Source: an uncultured Bacteroidales bacterium (GTDB lineage Bacteria; Bacteroidota; Bacteroidia; Bacteroidales; UBA932). Taken from it: DNA of 64,000 nucleotides. Where the stretch lies: contig CAMJKI010000005.1 in assembly GCA_946406355.1 (NCBI GenBank), forward strand, positions 1-64,000. The letters are read 5' to 3'. Positions 22,573 to 30,611 of this stretch are shown piece by piece. Each line of letters starts with the position of its first letter. Within the stretch, counting starts at the first letter, position 1. A model generated the notes under the pieces. The model did no database searches. It was not told the DNA's origin and saw only the letters and a program-made list of their open reading frames with translations. The translations under genes were made by a program, and so were the position numbers.

Positions 22573-25200
22573 TTAATGGGCTTCCAGCCAGTTCTTTCCG
22601 GCGGAACATTCTACAATCAGGGGAACGGACAGCTCCATCACGTGCTCCATCACGTCCACCACTATTTCCTTAAGCCTATCCACCTCTTGCGGCAGGGCAT
22701 CGAACAGCAGTTCGTCATGGATTTGCAGCACCATGCGGCTCTTCAGGCCTTCTTCCTTAAGCCGCCGGGCCACGCCTATCATGGCCAGCTTGATGATATC
22801 GGCCGATGTCCCCTGGATGGGGGCGTTAACGGCGTTGCGTTCGGCCAGGGCACGGACGGTGGCGTTGCGGGCAGTGATGTCCGGCAGGTAACGCCGGCGC
22901 CCGAAGAGCGTTTCCACATAACCGTTCTCCCGGGCGAAGGCAATGCTGCTGTCAATGAAGGAACGGATGGCCGGGAAGGATGCAAAGTAACCGTCTATCA
23001 GCTCTTTGGCAGCACTGCGCGAAAGGTGCAGGCGCTGCGCCAGGCCAAAGGAAGAGATGCCATACATGATGCCGAAATTGGCCGTCTTGGCCATACCCCG
23101 CTGCTCACGCGTAACCTCCTGAACCGGAATGCCGAAGATTTTGGCGGCCGTGGCGGCGTGCACGTCCACCCCCTCGCGGAAAGCCTGCACCAGATGGGTG
23201 TCCTGGCTCAGGTGCGCCATGATGCGCAGCTCTATCTGCGAGTAGTCGGCACTTACAATTACGCCGTCCGGTGCACCGGGGATGAAGGCCTTGCGGATTT
23301 CCTTGCCGCGCTCGGTACGCACGGGGATATTCTGCAGGTTGGGGTTAGAGCTGGAAAGCCTTCCCGTTGCCGTAAGTGCCTGGTTGAACGTGGTATGCAC
23401 CCGTCCGTCCTTGGGCGAAATGTAGGAAGGGAACGGCTCTATATAGGTGGAAAGCAGCTTTTTCACCGCCCGGAATTCCAGGATTTCCTCTACCACGGGA
23501 TGGCGGTCGGCTATGGCCAGGAGGGTGGCTTCGTCGGTAGGATACTGGCCGGCCTTGCCGCTCTTTTTGGCCTTGGGATCCAACTTCAGCTTCTCAAAAA
23601 GCACATCGCCCACCTGCTTGGGGGAGGAGATATTCAGCGCCGGCTCCTGCACCATCTCACGGATACGGATTTCCCGTTCCGCCAGTTCTTTCCGGAGTCC
23701 GTCGGCATATACGCGAATCTGTTCCAAATCTACCTTTACGCCGTCCCGTTCCATCTGCGCCAGCACCTTGGCCAGCGGTTCCTCCATAGATCCGTAAAAT
23801 GGAGGCAGGCTTTCCCGGAGCCTTTCGCCCAGGGGGATCAGCACCGCCGCTTCCTTCAGTCGGGAAGGTTCGGCCTCATCGGGCACGTCGTCAAACAGAG
23901 AGCCGGTAACGGCCGATTCCGGGGCCTCTTCCAGGCTCACACCCAAATAGGTCTGCGCCAGGGCAGCCAGCTCGTGGCTGCGCTCCGGATTCAGGACATA
24001 GTGCATGAGCGGGATATCGTACCAGGTCCCTTCCAGGCCGATTCCTTCGGCCGCCAGGGCATTGGCCATCCGCTTAAGGTCCACTCCATACTTGGCCACC
24101 GCAGCGTCTTCCAGCACGTTTCGGCCTTCCAGCAAGGGCATGGTTGCCACCTTCCCCTCAGCTGCCAGCAACAGCTGGTTTCCATTAAGAACCAACCCGG
24201 CTTTACCAGATTTCTTAGCGGCTATAAGGACATCTTTAACAGGGGAAATAACCAGATTTTCCGGAACGGGGGATGTCCCCTTTTCCGTAGCATCGGCTAT
24301 ATTTTTCGCGGAGGAAAAGGGGGTATCCCCCATCCCTGCCTTGAGATACTTTTTCAGCGAAGCAAACTCGTACTTCTGGAACAGATCGGCCAGTACGGGT
24401 TGGAACTGGCCCGTGTAGCGCATGTCTTCCAGCGTTACGGGCAGTTCCATGTCGGTTTTGATGGTTACCAGCGTTTTGGACAGGGCCATGTGGGGTTCGG
24501 CCTCCCGGAACTGGTCCTGCTGGCGAGCGCTCAGTTCATCCAGATGGGCGTAAATGTTCTCCATGCTGCCATACTTGGCAATGAGTTTGGCGGCGCCTAC
24601 CTCTCCAACGCCCTTTACGCCCGGCACATTGTCGGCCGAATCGCCGCAAAGAGCCAGCATATCAATCACTTGCAACGGGCTAGAGATACCCCATTTCTCG
24701 CACAGGGCAGCGCTGTCCACCAGTTCCGCCTCGGCCCCGGATTTGCCGGGCTTCAGCTGGAAGGCATGCGGGCCGATGAGCTGACCGTAGTCCTTGTCCG
24801 GCGTTACCATGTACACGTCCAACTGTTCCGATGCAAATTGCGTGGCGATGGACCCCAGCACATCATCGGCCTCAAAGCCGGGGATGGTGAGCACGGGAAT
24901 ATTCATGGCCTGCACCAATTCCGTGAGCGGCTGCAGGGCGTCTATAACCAGCTGCGGGGTTGGCGGACGAGTACCTTTGTACTCCGGATACAACTGATTG
25001 CGAAAGGTGCCGCCCGGCGGGTCGAAGGCCACAAGCAGATGCGTAGGCTTCTCCCGCTCAATCATTTCCAGCAGGTACTTGGTAAACCCGTACAGAATGG
25101 ACATATCGGCTCCCTGGGAGTTGATCATGGGCCTGCGCAGGAAGGCGTAATACATTTTGAACACCAGCGCGTGCCCGTCTATGAGGAAGAGTTTTGCCAT
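22573..25200 (-). CDS. polA: DNA polymerase I, proofreading domain degenerate
   Basis: An 875-residue family A DNA polymerase for Okazaki fragment processing and repair. The 5'-3' nuclease domain (1 to about 285) opens LFLIDGHALVFKMYYAF, with FEADDVLGS and TPDKDYGQL. The polymerase domain (about 480-875) has motif A VSADYSQIELRIMAHLS, motif B RGMAKTANFGIMYG and motif C VLQIHDELLFD. The middle exonuclease-like domain is short and lacks every catalytic carboxylate: the DTE position reads VLNGN, the exoII Asp is Met (DLKRM), and the exoIII Asp is Ala. A palindromic element is inserted in frame at about residues 290-311, in the linker after the 5' nuclease. E. coli PolA is 928 residues. Confidence 0.95.
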   Translation of the reverse strand: MAKLFLIDGHALVFKMYYAFLRRPMINSQGADMSILYGFTKYLLEMIEREKPTHLLVAFDPPGGTFRNQLYPEYKGTRPPTPQLVIDALQPLTELVQAMNIPVLTIPGFEADDVLGSIATQFASEQLDVYMVTPDKDYGQLIGPHAFQLKPGKSGAEAELVDSAALCEKWGISSPLQVIDMLALCGDSADNVPGVKGVGEVGAAKLIAKYGSMENIYAHLDELSARQQDQFREAEPHMALSKTLVTIKTDMELPVTLEDMRYTGQFQPVLADLFQKYEFASLKKYLKAGMGDTPFSSAKNIADATEKGTSPVPENLVISPVKDVLIAAKKSGKAGLVLNGNQLLLAAEGKVATMPLLEGRNVLEDAAVAKYGVDLKRMANALAAEGIGLEGTWYDIPLMHYVLNPERSHELAALAQTYLGVSLEEAPESAVTGSLFDDVPDEAEPSRLKEAAVLIPLGERLRESLPPFYGSMEEPLAKVLAQMERDGVKVDLEQIRVYADGLRKELAEREIRIREMVQEPALNISSPKQVGDVLFEKLKLDPKAKKSGKAGQYPTDEATLLAIADRHPVVEEILEFRAVKKLLSTYIEPFPSYISPKDGRVHTTFNQALTATGRLSSSNPNLQNIPVRTERGKEIRKAFIPGAPDGVIVSADYSQIELRIMAHLSQDTHLVQAFREGVDVHAATAAKIFGIPVQEVTREQRGMAKTANFGIMYGISSFGLAQRLHLSRSAAKELIDGYFASFPAIRSFIDSSIAFARENGYVETLFGRRRYLPDITARNATVRALAERNAVNAPIQGTSADIIKLAMIGVARRLKEEGLKSRMVLQIHDELLFDALPQEVDRLKEIVVDVMEHVMELSVPLIVECSAGKNWLEAH
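24268..24331. repeat. In-frame palindromic insertion inside polA
   Basis: Arms at 24268-24286 and 24313-24331 (GGGGGATACCCCCTTTTCC and a near-complementary partner) enclose a core with GAAAAATATAGCCGATG on the coding strand. The length (64 bp plus edges) keeps the frame open on both strands. It is homologous to the 8628-8695 element by core, layout and translated reverse strand. Confidence 0.75.
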
Positions 25201-25207
25201 AAGTTTT

Positions 25208-25215
25208 CAAAGATA
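25208..25215 (-). promoter_or_regulatory. -7 promoter box for polA
   Basis: TATCTTTG on the minus strand, 8-15 nt upstream of the polA ATG; implies a very short leader. Confidence 0.5.
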
Positions 25216-25240
25216 CAAAAAAGGATTCAAAGAAAAAATA

Positions 25241-25272
25241 TTTGGCGGTTTCGTCAAGAATTGCTATCTTTG
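25241..25272 (+). promoter_or_regulatory. Promoter of rpmH (TTTG-N20-TATCTTTG)
   Basis: TTTG at 25241-25244 and TATCTTTG at 25265-25272 with 20 nt between them, an exact match to the Bacteroidota -33/-7 architecture, 35 nt before the rpmH start. Confidence 0.75.
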
Positions 25273-25307
25273 CAGCCCTTACGCGAAAAATATAAAAACG
25301 AGATATC

Positions 25308-25460
25308 ATGAAGAGAACATTTCAACCTTCCCGCCGCAAGCGTGTGAACAAGCACGGCTTCCGCGCCCGCATGGCTTCTGCCAACGGCCGCCGCGTCCTT
25401 AGCGCCCGCCGTCGTCATGCCCGCAAGAAACTCAGCGTATCCGACGAAGACCGCTGGTAG
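25308..25460 (+). CDS. rpmH: 50S ribosomal protein L34
   Basis: A 50-residue very basic protein of the large ribosomal subunit. It begins [20 protein letters not shown], continues [20 protein letters not shown] and ends [10 protein letters not shown]; the first two thirds are the invariant L34 signature. The acidic-aromatic C-terminal tail is a common Bacteroidota extension. It has its own consensus promoter and is followed by an intrinsic terminator. It is divergent from polA. Confidence 0.98.
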   Translation: MKRTFQPSRRKRVNKHGFRARMASANGRRVLSARRRHARKKLSVSDEDRW

Positions 25461-25482
25461 TCTTTAGCAGGTTAGAGAAACA

Positions 25483-25514
25483 AAACCGCAAGCCTTTCTG
25501 GCCTGCGGTTTTTT
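25483..25514 (+). terminator. Intrinsic terminator after rpmH
   Basis: Stem AAACCGCAAGCC with GGCCTGCGGTTT (one mismatch) and loop TTTCT, followed by a T run; 22 nt after the rpmH stop. Confidence 0.8.
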
Positions 25515-25526
25515 GTTGCAGGGACT

Positions 25527-25637
25527 GCAGAATGGAACTGCCTGATACAGAGCGAATAAAGGGTTTCCCGGTGCAAATCTAATTGCACCGGGAAACAATT
25601 AAGTGGCTAAGCAGCAGCGAGTTGCATTCCGCAACGG
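25527..25637 (-). repeat. REP-like palindromic element, copy E (full length)
   Basis: Palindrome 25563-25596 (14-bp arms, loop ATCTAA). Read on the minus strand the order is left module (CCGTTGCGGAATGCAAC hairpin at the 25637 end, TTAATT foot), palindrome, right module (CCTTTATTCGCTCTGTATCA, then GTTCCATTCTGC). The MFS transporter stop codon (25638-25640) abuts the left module directly. Confidence 0.88.
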
Positions 25638-26981
25638 CTACTTCTTAATAGGGTACAGACGCAGCAGGAGCATGATCAGCAGGGCAAAGGCGGCCGGGAA
25701 GAGGGAGAACAGCGACCATACCATCTGCTGCACCGAGGCCTCGTTGGTAATGGTGACAACGGTTTGCCCCGTGACAGGGTCGGTGCCGGAAATGAAGCCG
25801 GCCAGGCCCAGGAAAGCGGCCACCAGGGCGCCGGAAACGGCCGAACCGAACTTCTGTGCCATGGTGCCGGAAGAGAAGATGAGGCCGGTGGAGGAGGTGC
25901 CGTTCTGCTCGGTGGCGTAATCGGCCACATCGGCGTACATGGACCACAGCAGCGGAGAATACAGGCCGATGCCGATGGAGGTGACAATCACCATCCCCAC
26001 CATTACCCAGATGAATGCCGGATCCATGGGAATGAAGAAGAAGGCCACAGAAGTTACGGCGCAGATGGCAGCAGCCCAGCTGAAGGCTTTCTTCTTGGAA
26101 CCCACCCACTTGGTGAACTTGGGAGAAAGGCCGCCGAAGATCATGCAGGTTACCTCGCCGAAGGTCATGAACACCGTGTAATTGATGATGAGGCCGTTCA
26201 CCGTAACATCGCCGTGCAGGCAATATTCCAGCAGATAGCCTGCCACCGCATAGCGGAATCCGTTGAAGAAATTGGTGCAGATGCCGATGAGCGTAAGGTA
26301 AATCCAGGGCTTGTTGCGGAACAGGTCGGCAAAGGGCTTGAAGGAGAACTTTTCGGCCCGGATAGGCTTCAGGCGCTCCTTGGTGAGCAGGCCGCAAGCC
26401 AGGGTGCCCAGAGCGGCCAGGGCGCCCAGCACCACGCCCAAAACGGCATACTGATGCGCCTCGCTCCCCCCTACCAGCTTCTGCAGATAAGGGAAGGAAA
26501 GCAGGGTTATGAAACCCATGGCATAGGCGCCCACCATCCGGTACGAGGAAAACTCGTTCTTCTCGTTGTCATCGGCCGTCATCACGCCCAGGAGCGAGCC
26601 GTAAGGCACATTCACCGCCGTGTACACAGCCATCATCAGCAGGTACATGGAATAGGCCCAGATGCGCTTTCCCACTATGCCGAAGTCCGGCGTAAAGAGC
26701 AGCAGGGCAAACACAACGCCCAGCGGAATGGCGCCGAAGATGAGCCAGGGCCGATAAGTGCCCCAGCGGGACTGGGTGCGGTCGGCCAGGGCGCCCATCA
26801 TGGGGTCGGTGACCACATCGAAGAGGCGGGCCACCAGCATGAGGGTTGCCGCATCGGCCACGGTAAGGCCGAAGATGTTGGTGAAAAACAGCGGGAACGC
26901 GATGGACATCACCTTCCAGGTGATTCCTCCGGCGGCGGCATCACCCAGGGCGTAGCCAATTTTCTCGGAAAACTTTGCCAT
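25638..26981 (-). CDS. GPH/MFS-type oligosaccharide:cation symporter
   Basis: A 447-residue inner-membrane carrier of the glycoside-pentoside-hexuronide group. The start MAKFSEKIGYALGDAAAG, the VVTDPMMGALADRTQSRWGTYRPWL cytoplasmic loop and about 12 hydrophobic segments are characteristic. Its position beside a 2-epimerase and downstream of GH130 matches the mannobiose transporter of known Bacteroides mannan loci; import of beta-1,4-mannobiose or gluco-manno-disaccharides is inferred. It is the last gene of the 13-gene operon, and its stop codon abuts repeat copy E. Confidence 0.88.
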   Translation of the reverse strand: MAKFSEKIGYALGDAAAGGITWKVMSIAFPLFFTNIFGLTVADAATLMLVARLFDVVTDPMMGALADRTQSRWGTYRPWLIFGAIPLGVVFALLLFTPDFGIVGKRIWAYSMYLLMMAVYTAVNVPYGSLLGVMTADDNEKNEFSSYRMVGAYAMGFITLLSFPYLQKLVGGSEAHQYAVLGVVLGALAALGTLACGLLTKERLKPIRAEKFSFKPFADLFRNKPWIYLTLIGICTNFFNGFRYAVAGYLLEYCLHGDVTVNGLIINYTVFMTFGEVTCMIFGGLSPKFTKWVGSKKKAFSWAAAICAVTSVAFFFIPMDPAFIWVMVGMVIVTSIGIGLYSPLLWSMYADVADYATEQNGTSSTGLIFSSGTMAQKFGSAVSGALVAAFLGLAGFISGTDPVTGQTVVTITNEASVQQMVWSLFSLFPAAFALLIMLLLRLYPIKK

Positions 26982-26994
26982 ATAATATATTATA

Positions 26995-27022
26995 AGATTT
27001 CTCGACTTCGCTCGAAATGACA
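26995..27022 (-). repeat. Short palindrome, AGATTT...AAATGACA type
   Basis: AGATTTCTCGACTTCGCTCG then AAATGACA; arms TTTCGAGC / GCTCGAAA-like. It lies in the 62-nt gap between the epimerase stop and the transporter start, the same family as 22544-22570. Confidence 0.65.
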
Positions 27023-27043
27023 GTTACACTCCGAAGAACAAAA

Positions 27044-28225
27044 TTATTCAAATATTTTCAATGTTTCAAGACACATGCGGGTATTGTGGTACGGACACTT
27101 CCAGAAGCCGGCCTTGGGCTGCTTCTTGTCCACGGAACCGTTGGGGAGTATGGCCCAGTGCCAGTCGCCTCCCTTCCGGTCCACCAGGTGGTCACGGATG
27201 TAGGCCCAGATGGCCATGGCCCGGCGGGCGCCGGCCACGTCGCCATGGTATTTCCACAGCCAGAGGTTGCCCACTACGGCTTCGGCCTGAACCCACCACT
27301 GGCGGGACTCGTCAAAGCTGCCATCGGCCTTCCGTTCGTAAATCATGGAACCGTCGGGCAGCAGGCCGTCGATACCCGCCCTGCCCATGGACACGCAGTA
27401 CGGACGAATGTCGGTAACCACGTCCACGTCCTTCACCGCAAAAGCGCACTCCAGCGCCAGCCAGGAAGTCTCTATGTCGTGGCCGTAGGAAACCGCGCCG
27501 GGCAGTACCGTCCAGTTCCGGTGAAAATACAGCCGCAAATGACCGTCCAGGCCGATAATCCGGGTACGGAAAATCTCCAGCAAAGCCTCCACCGCCGCCT
27601 TCAGGTCTTCGTTCGGCCACACCTTATACAGGTTGGCATAAGCTTCCAGCAGGTGCAGGTGGGAATTCATGGTCTTGTCGGCGTTGATGTCATGCTCGCT
27701 CAGGGACATGTCGGCCAGAGGGGAAAAGTCCCGGTTCAGGGCTTCGGTGTATCCGCCGTACTCCTTGTCGGCAAAATAGGTTTCCACCACCTTGAAGATG
27801 TTCACGGCGTTCTTCAGGGCTTCGTCGTCGCGGGTTGCCTTGTACAGTTCGCTTAAGCCATAAATGGCAAAAGCCTGTGCGTACAACTGCTTTTTCCCGT
27901 CCAGGCGCATTCCTTCCGGAGTGACCGTCCAGTTGACCCCGCCATAGCGGTGGTCGCAGAAATGGTTCAGGAACCAGTCCCGTGCATGCATGGCAGCCAC
28001 CAAGTATTCCGTTTTGTGGAATGCCTTGTAGGCTGCGGAAAAAGTCCACAGGATACGGGCATTCAGGATGGCGCCCCGGGGCGCATCATAGTCTATCTTG
28101 CCATTGGCGCGCACGTTGCCATAGAAGCCGCCCCGCGGATCCTTTAACGTGAGCCAGAACGGCAGTATATTTTCCAACAGCTCCTCCCGTACTTCCCGGA
28201 GAAAAATCTCTGTTTTCGTTTCCAT
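27044..28225 (-). CDS. Cellobiose/mannobiose 2-epimerase (AGE family)
   Basis: A 393-residue (alpha/alpha)6-barrel epimerase. It converts the reducing-end mannose of beta-1,4-mannobiose to glucose (or Glc to Man in cellobiose) in the cytosol. Catalytic His-bearing segments are visible: NSHLHLLEA, SYGHDIETSWL and KCPYHNTRMC, together with RILWTFSAAY and WWVQAEAVVGNLWL. Size is typical (about 390). Next to a GH130_1 phosphorylase and a GPH transporter it supplies the middle step of the mannobiose pathway. Spacing from the GH3 gene is 45 nt and contains a strong hairpin. Confidence 0.92.
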   Translation of the reverse strand: METKTEIFLREVREELLENILPFWLTLKDPRGGFYGNVRANGKIDYDAPRGAILNARILWTFSAAYKAFHKTEYLVAAMHARDWFLNHFCDHRYGGVNWTVTPEGMRLDGKKQLYAQAFAIYGLSELYKATRDDEALKNAVNIFKVVETYFADKEYGGYTEALNRDFSPLADMSLSEHDINADKTMNSHLHLLEAYANLYKVWPNEDLKAAVEALLEIFRTRIIGLDGHLRLYFHRNWTVLPGAVSYGHDIETSWLALECAFAVKDVDVVTDIRPYCVSMGRAGIDGLLPDGSMIYERKADGSFDESRQWWVQAEAVVGNLWLWKYHGDVAGARRAMAIWAYIRDHLVDRKGGDWHWAILPNGSVDKKQPKAGFWKCPYHNTRMCLETLKIFE

Positions 28226-28242
28226 AGAAAATTAAGGTCAAG

Positions 28243-28268
28243 GCCATCCCCAGCGTGCCGGGGATGGC
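28243..28268. repeat. Hairpin between GH3 and epimerase genes
   Basis: Perfect 9-bp stem GCCATCCCC / GGGGATGGC with an 8-nt loop. No U run follows on the minus strand, so an mRNA-processing or stabilising role, or another dispersed palindrome, is likelier than termination. Confidence 0.6.
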
Positions 28269-28270
28269 AA

Positions 28271-30607
28271 TTAATCGATATTGGGGGTCTCCCAAACCTT
28301 CGTTTCGGTGCAATTCACAAGAGCGCCCAGTCCTCCGCAGGAAAGGCGGAAATCGCCCTTCTCCAGACGCCACTTGCCGTCGGCTCCTACAAAGGCCAGT
28401 TCGCTGGCCGGCACTTCAAAGGTGACGGTTTTGGTTTCGCCGGGCTGCAACGCAATCTTTTCAAAGCCCCGCAGGCGCTTCACATCCGGAATCAGGGAGG
28501 CCACCAGGTCGGAACTGTATAGCAGAACGGCCTCCTTGCCGGCCCGCTCGCCGGTATTGGTCACGTCCACGGATACCTTCAGAACATCGCCAGACTTGAA
28601 GACAGGAGATTCCCGATCGGAGCCGGGAATGACGACATTCAAATTGGAATAAGCGAACGTGGTATAGCTGAGGCCGAAGCCGAAAGGCCACTGGACATCC
28701 ATCACGGCGTCGTAATTGTAGGATCCTTCCATCACCTCGCGATGCTCGGACACCTTGTAATCGTAGGTATGCAGGGCGTTGATATGCTTGCTGTAGGTGA
28801 ACGGCAGCTTGCCGGAGAAGTTCTCGTCGCCGGCGAGGAGGGCAGCCAGGGCGTCGCCGCCGTAGTTGGAAGGCAGCATCACATCCACCACCGCCTTTGC
28901 CAGGGGCTCAATATCGCCGATAATGCGGGGACGGCCCTCGTTCAGTACCAGGATCACGGGTTTTCCCGTTGCCGCCAGGGCACGGACCAGATCTTTCTGG
29001 CCGGCCGACAGGTTCAGGTCGTCCATGTTACCGGGGGTTTCGCAGTAGGAATTCTCTCCCACGCAGCAGATAATGACATCGGCCTTGTAGGCGGCCATGG
29101 CGGCGCGGGTTATTCCGGAAGCATCTTCCTGCTGCCAGTCATCGCCTTCGTACACCACGCCGGGCTCATAGCTAACCTTGGGAAAACGCTGCTGCAGGGC
29201 CTCCAGAATGGTATTGTACTGCGGGACAAACAAGTCGGCATTCCCCTGCCAGGTATAGCTCCAGCCACCGTTGAGGGTACGGAGAGAATTGGCGTTGGGG
29301 CCGCAGACCAGAATACGCTCGCTGCCGGTGAGGGGCAGGATGCCGTCTTCGTTCTTCAGGAGCACTTCGCCCTCTACGGCTGCATCGTAAGACTCCCTGG
29401 CATAACGCTCGCAGGCAAAGTCCGGATACTCATGCTCCCAGGTGGGGTTGTCGAACAGGCCCAGACGCACTTTCAGGCGAAGGATGCGGCGAACGGCGTC
29501 ATCGATACGGGCCATAGGGATTTCACCGGATTCTACCAGCGCCACAATGTCGTTCACGCATTCCGGGTTGTAGGGGTCCATAATCATGTCGATGCCGGCG
29601 TTGATGCCCTGGGCAAGGGCTTCCCGCTTGTCGGCCGCCACATGGTCCCGCTGAAACAGGTTGTCGATATCGGCCCAGTCCGTGACCAGCATGCCGTCCC
29701 AGCCCAGCTGCTCCTTGGCCCAGCCGGTGAGGAGGGTTCTGTTGGCGTGGGTAGGGACGCCGTTGATGGAGGCCGAATTCACCATGGCGGTGAGGGCACC
29801 GGCCTGGAAGCACTCCTTGAACGGACGGAAGTACTTCTCCCGCAGGTCGTTCTCGGCAATGTAGGCCGGGGTGCGGTCCTTTCCGCTGTGGGGTACGCCA
29901 TAACCCATATAGTGCTTGATGCTAACGGCCGCATGCTCCAGGTCGATATGGTTAGGGTCCGTGCCCTGGATGGCCACCGTTTCCGTACGGGCCATTTCGG
30001 CCTGCAGATAGGGATCCTCACCCCAGCTTTCCCAATGGCGCGGCCAGCGCGGGTCACGGCCCAGGTCCATAACCGGAGAGAACACCCACGGCACCTGGGC
30101 GGCGCGGGTTTCATAGGCCATGGCCTCGCCCATCATGCGGGCATAGTCCCGGTTGAAGGTGGCGGCCAGGTTGATTTCCTGCGGAAACAGGGAACCTTCC
30201 AGGAGGTAGGACGCTCCGTGAATCATGTCCAGGCCATAGATGCAGGGAATGCCCAGCACCTCCATGGATTTGTCTTGAATCTGCTTCACCATGTTGGCCG
30301 TATGCTCCCGGGTATGGGCGTAATCGTGCATTACATTCAGGATGGAGCCCACCTTGTACTCGCCGATAATCTTGTCCAGCTTGGCCGGGTCGATGGCCTC
30401 ATGGGTATCGTCTTCCAGCACCATGATGGACAGCTGCACCATCTGGCCGGCCTTCTCCTTCAGGGTCATGTCTTTAAGCACGCTTTCCACTTTGGCCTCC
30501 ACCCCGGCGTCGGTGGCGATGGCCTGGGGCTGATTCCCGTTGTTGCAGGCCGCCACTATCCCTGCAAACAGGGTAACGGAAGCCATTTTCAATAAAAGAG
30601 TATTCAT
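28271..30607 (-). CDS. GH3 family beta-glucosidase-like lipoprotein
   Basis: A 778-residue GH3 enzyme (MNTLLLKMASVTLFAGIVAAC, lipobox Cys). Domain 1 barrel: VEAKVESVLKDMTLKEKAGQM, the binding motif SIKHYMGYGVPHSGKDR, and the nucleophile Asp310 in MLVTDWADI. Domain 2 alpha/beta sandwich: RILVCGPNANSLRTLNGGWS. The C-terminal fibronectin-III-like domain ends near VNCTETKVW. It removes non-reducing beta-linked glucose (or related sugar) from oligosaccharides. A repeat encoding VIPGSDRESP is inserted in frame at about residues 659-668 at the start of the Fn3 domain. Starts further upstream are rejected: they run into the GH31 gene. Confidence 0.92.
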   Translation of the reverse strand: MNTLLLKMASVTLFAGIVAACNNGNQPQAIATDAGVEAKVESVLKDMTLKEKAGQMVQLSIMVLEDDTHEAIDPAKLDKIIGEYKVGSILNVMHDYAHTREHTANMVKQIQDKSMEVLGIPCIYGLDMIHGASYLLEGSLFPQEINLAATFNRDYARMMGEAMAYETRAAQVPWVFSPVMDLGRDPRWPRHWESWGEDPYLQAEMARTETVAIQGTDPNHIDLEHAAVSIKHYMGYGVPHSGKDRTPAYIAENDLREKYFRPFKECFQAGALTAMVNSASINGVPTHANRTLLTGWAKEQLGWDGMLVTDWADIDNLFQRDHVAADKREALAQGINAGIDMIMDPYNPECVNDIVALVESGEIPMARIDDAVRRILRLKVRLGLFDNPTWEHEYPDFACERYARESYDAAVEGEVLLKNEDGILPLTGSERILVCGPNANSLRTLNGGWSYTWQGNADLFVPQYNTILEALQQRFPKVSYEPGVVYEGDDWQQEDASGITRAAMAAYKADVIICCVGENSYCETPGNMDDLNLSAGQKDLVRALAATGKPVILVLNEGRPRIIGDIEPLAKAVVDVMLPSNYGGDALAALLAGDENFSGKLPFTYSKHINALHTYDYKVSEHREVMEGSYNYDAVMDVQWPFGFGLSYTTFAYSNLNVVIPGSDRESPVFKSGDVLKVSVDVTNTGERAGKEAVLLYSSDLVASLIPDVKRLRGFEKIALQPGETKTVTFEVPASELAFVGADGKWRLEKGDFRLSCGGLGALVNCTETKVWETPNID
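28605..28633 (-). repeat. In-frame short palindrome (SDRESP type) in the GH3 gene
   Basis: The plus strand reads GGAGATTCCCGATCGGAGCC then GGGAATGAC; stem ATTCCCG / CGGGAAT with an 8-nt loop (28609-28630). It shares the AGATT...AATGAC frame with the two intergenic copies but has a different stem. The encoded peptide VIPGSDRESP matches a repeat-derived motif I recall from Bacteroidota proteins. Confidence 0.65.
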
Positions 30608-30611
30608 ATCA

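Noticed and set aside
23558-24240. The peptide AKKSGKAG occurring twice in PolA as an internal repeat
   Set aside because: The two stretches use different codons and flanks differ, so it is chance similarity rather than duplication.
22576-25311. A 911-codon plus-strand open frame opposite polA (also 44682-47462 opposite susC, 28742-30595 opposite GH3, 42480-44207 opposite susD)
   Set aside because: These are antisense shadows of well-recognised genes in a GC-rich, low-stop codon context; the translated sequences have no recognisable domains and no promoters.
25201-25460. Replication origin next to rpmH
   Set aside because: In other phyla rpmH marks the dnaA-oriC region, but no dnaA, rnpA or DnaA-box cluster is present here.
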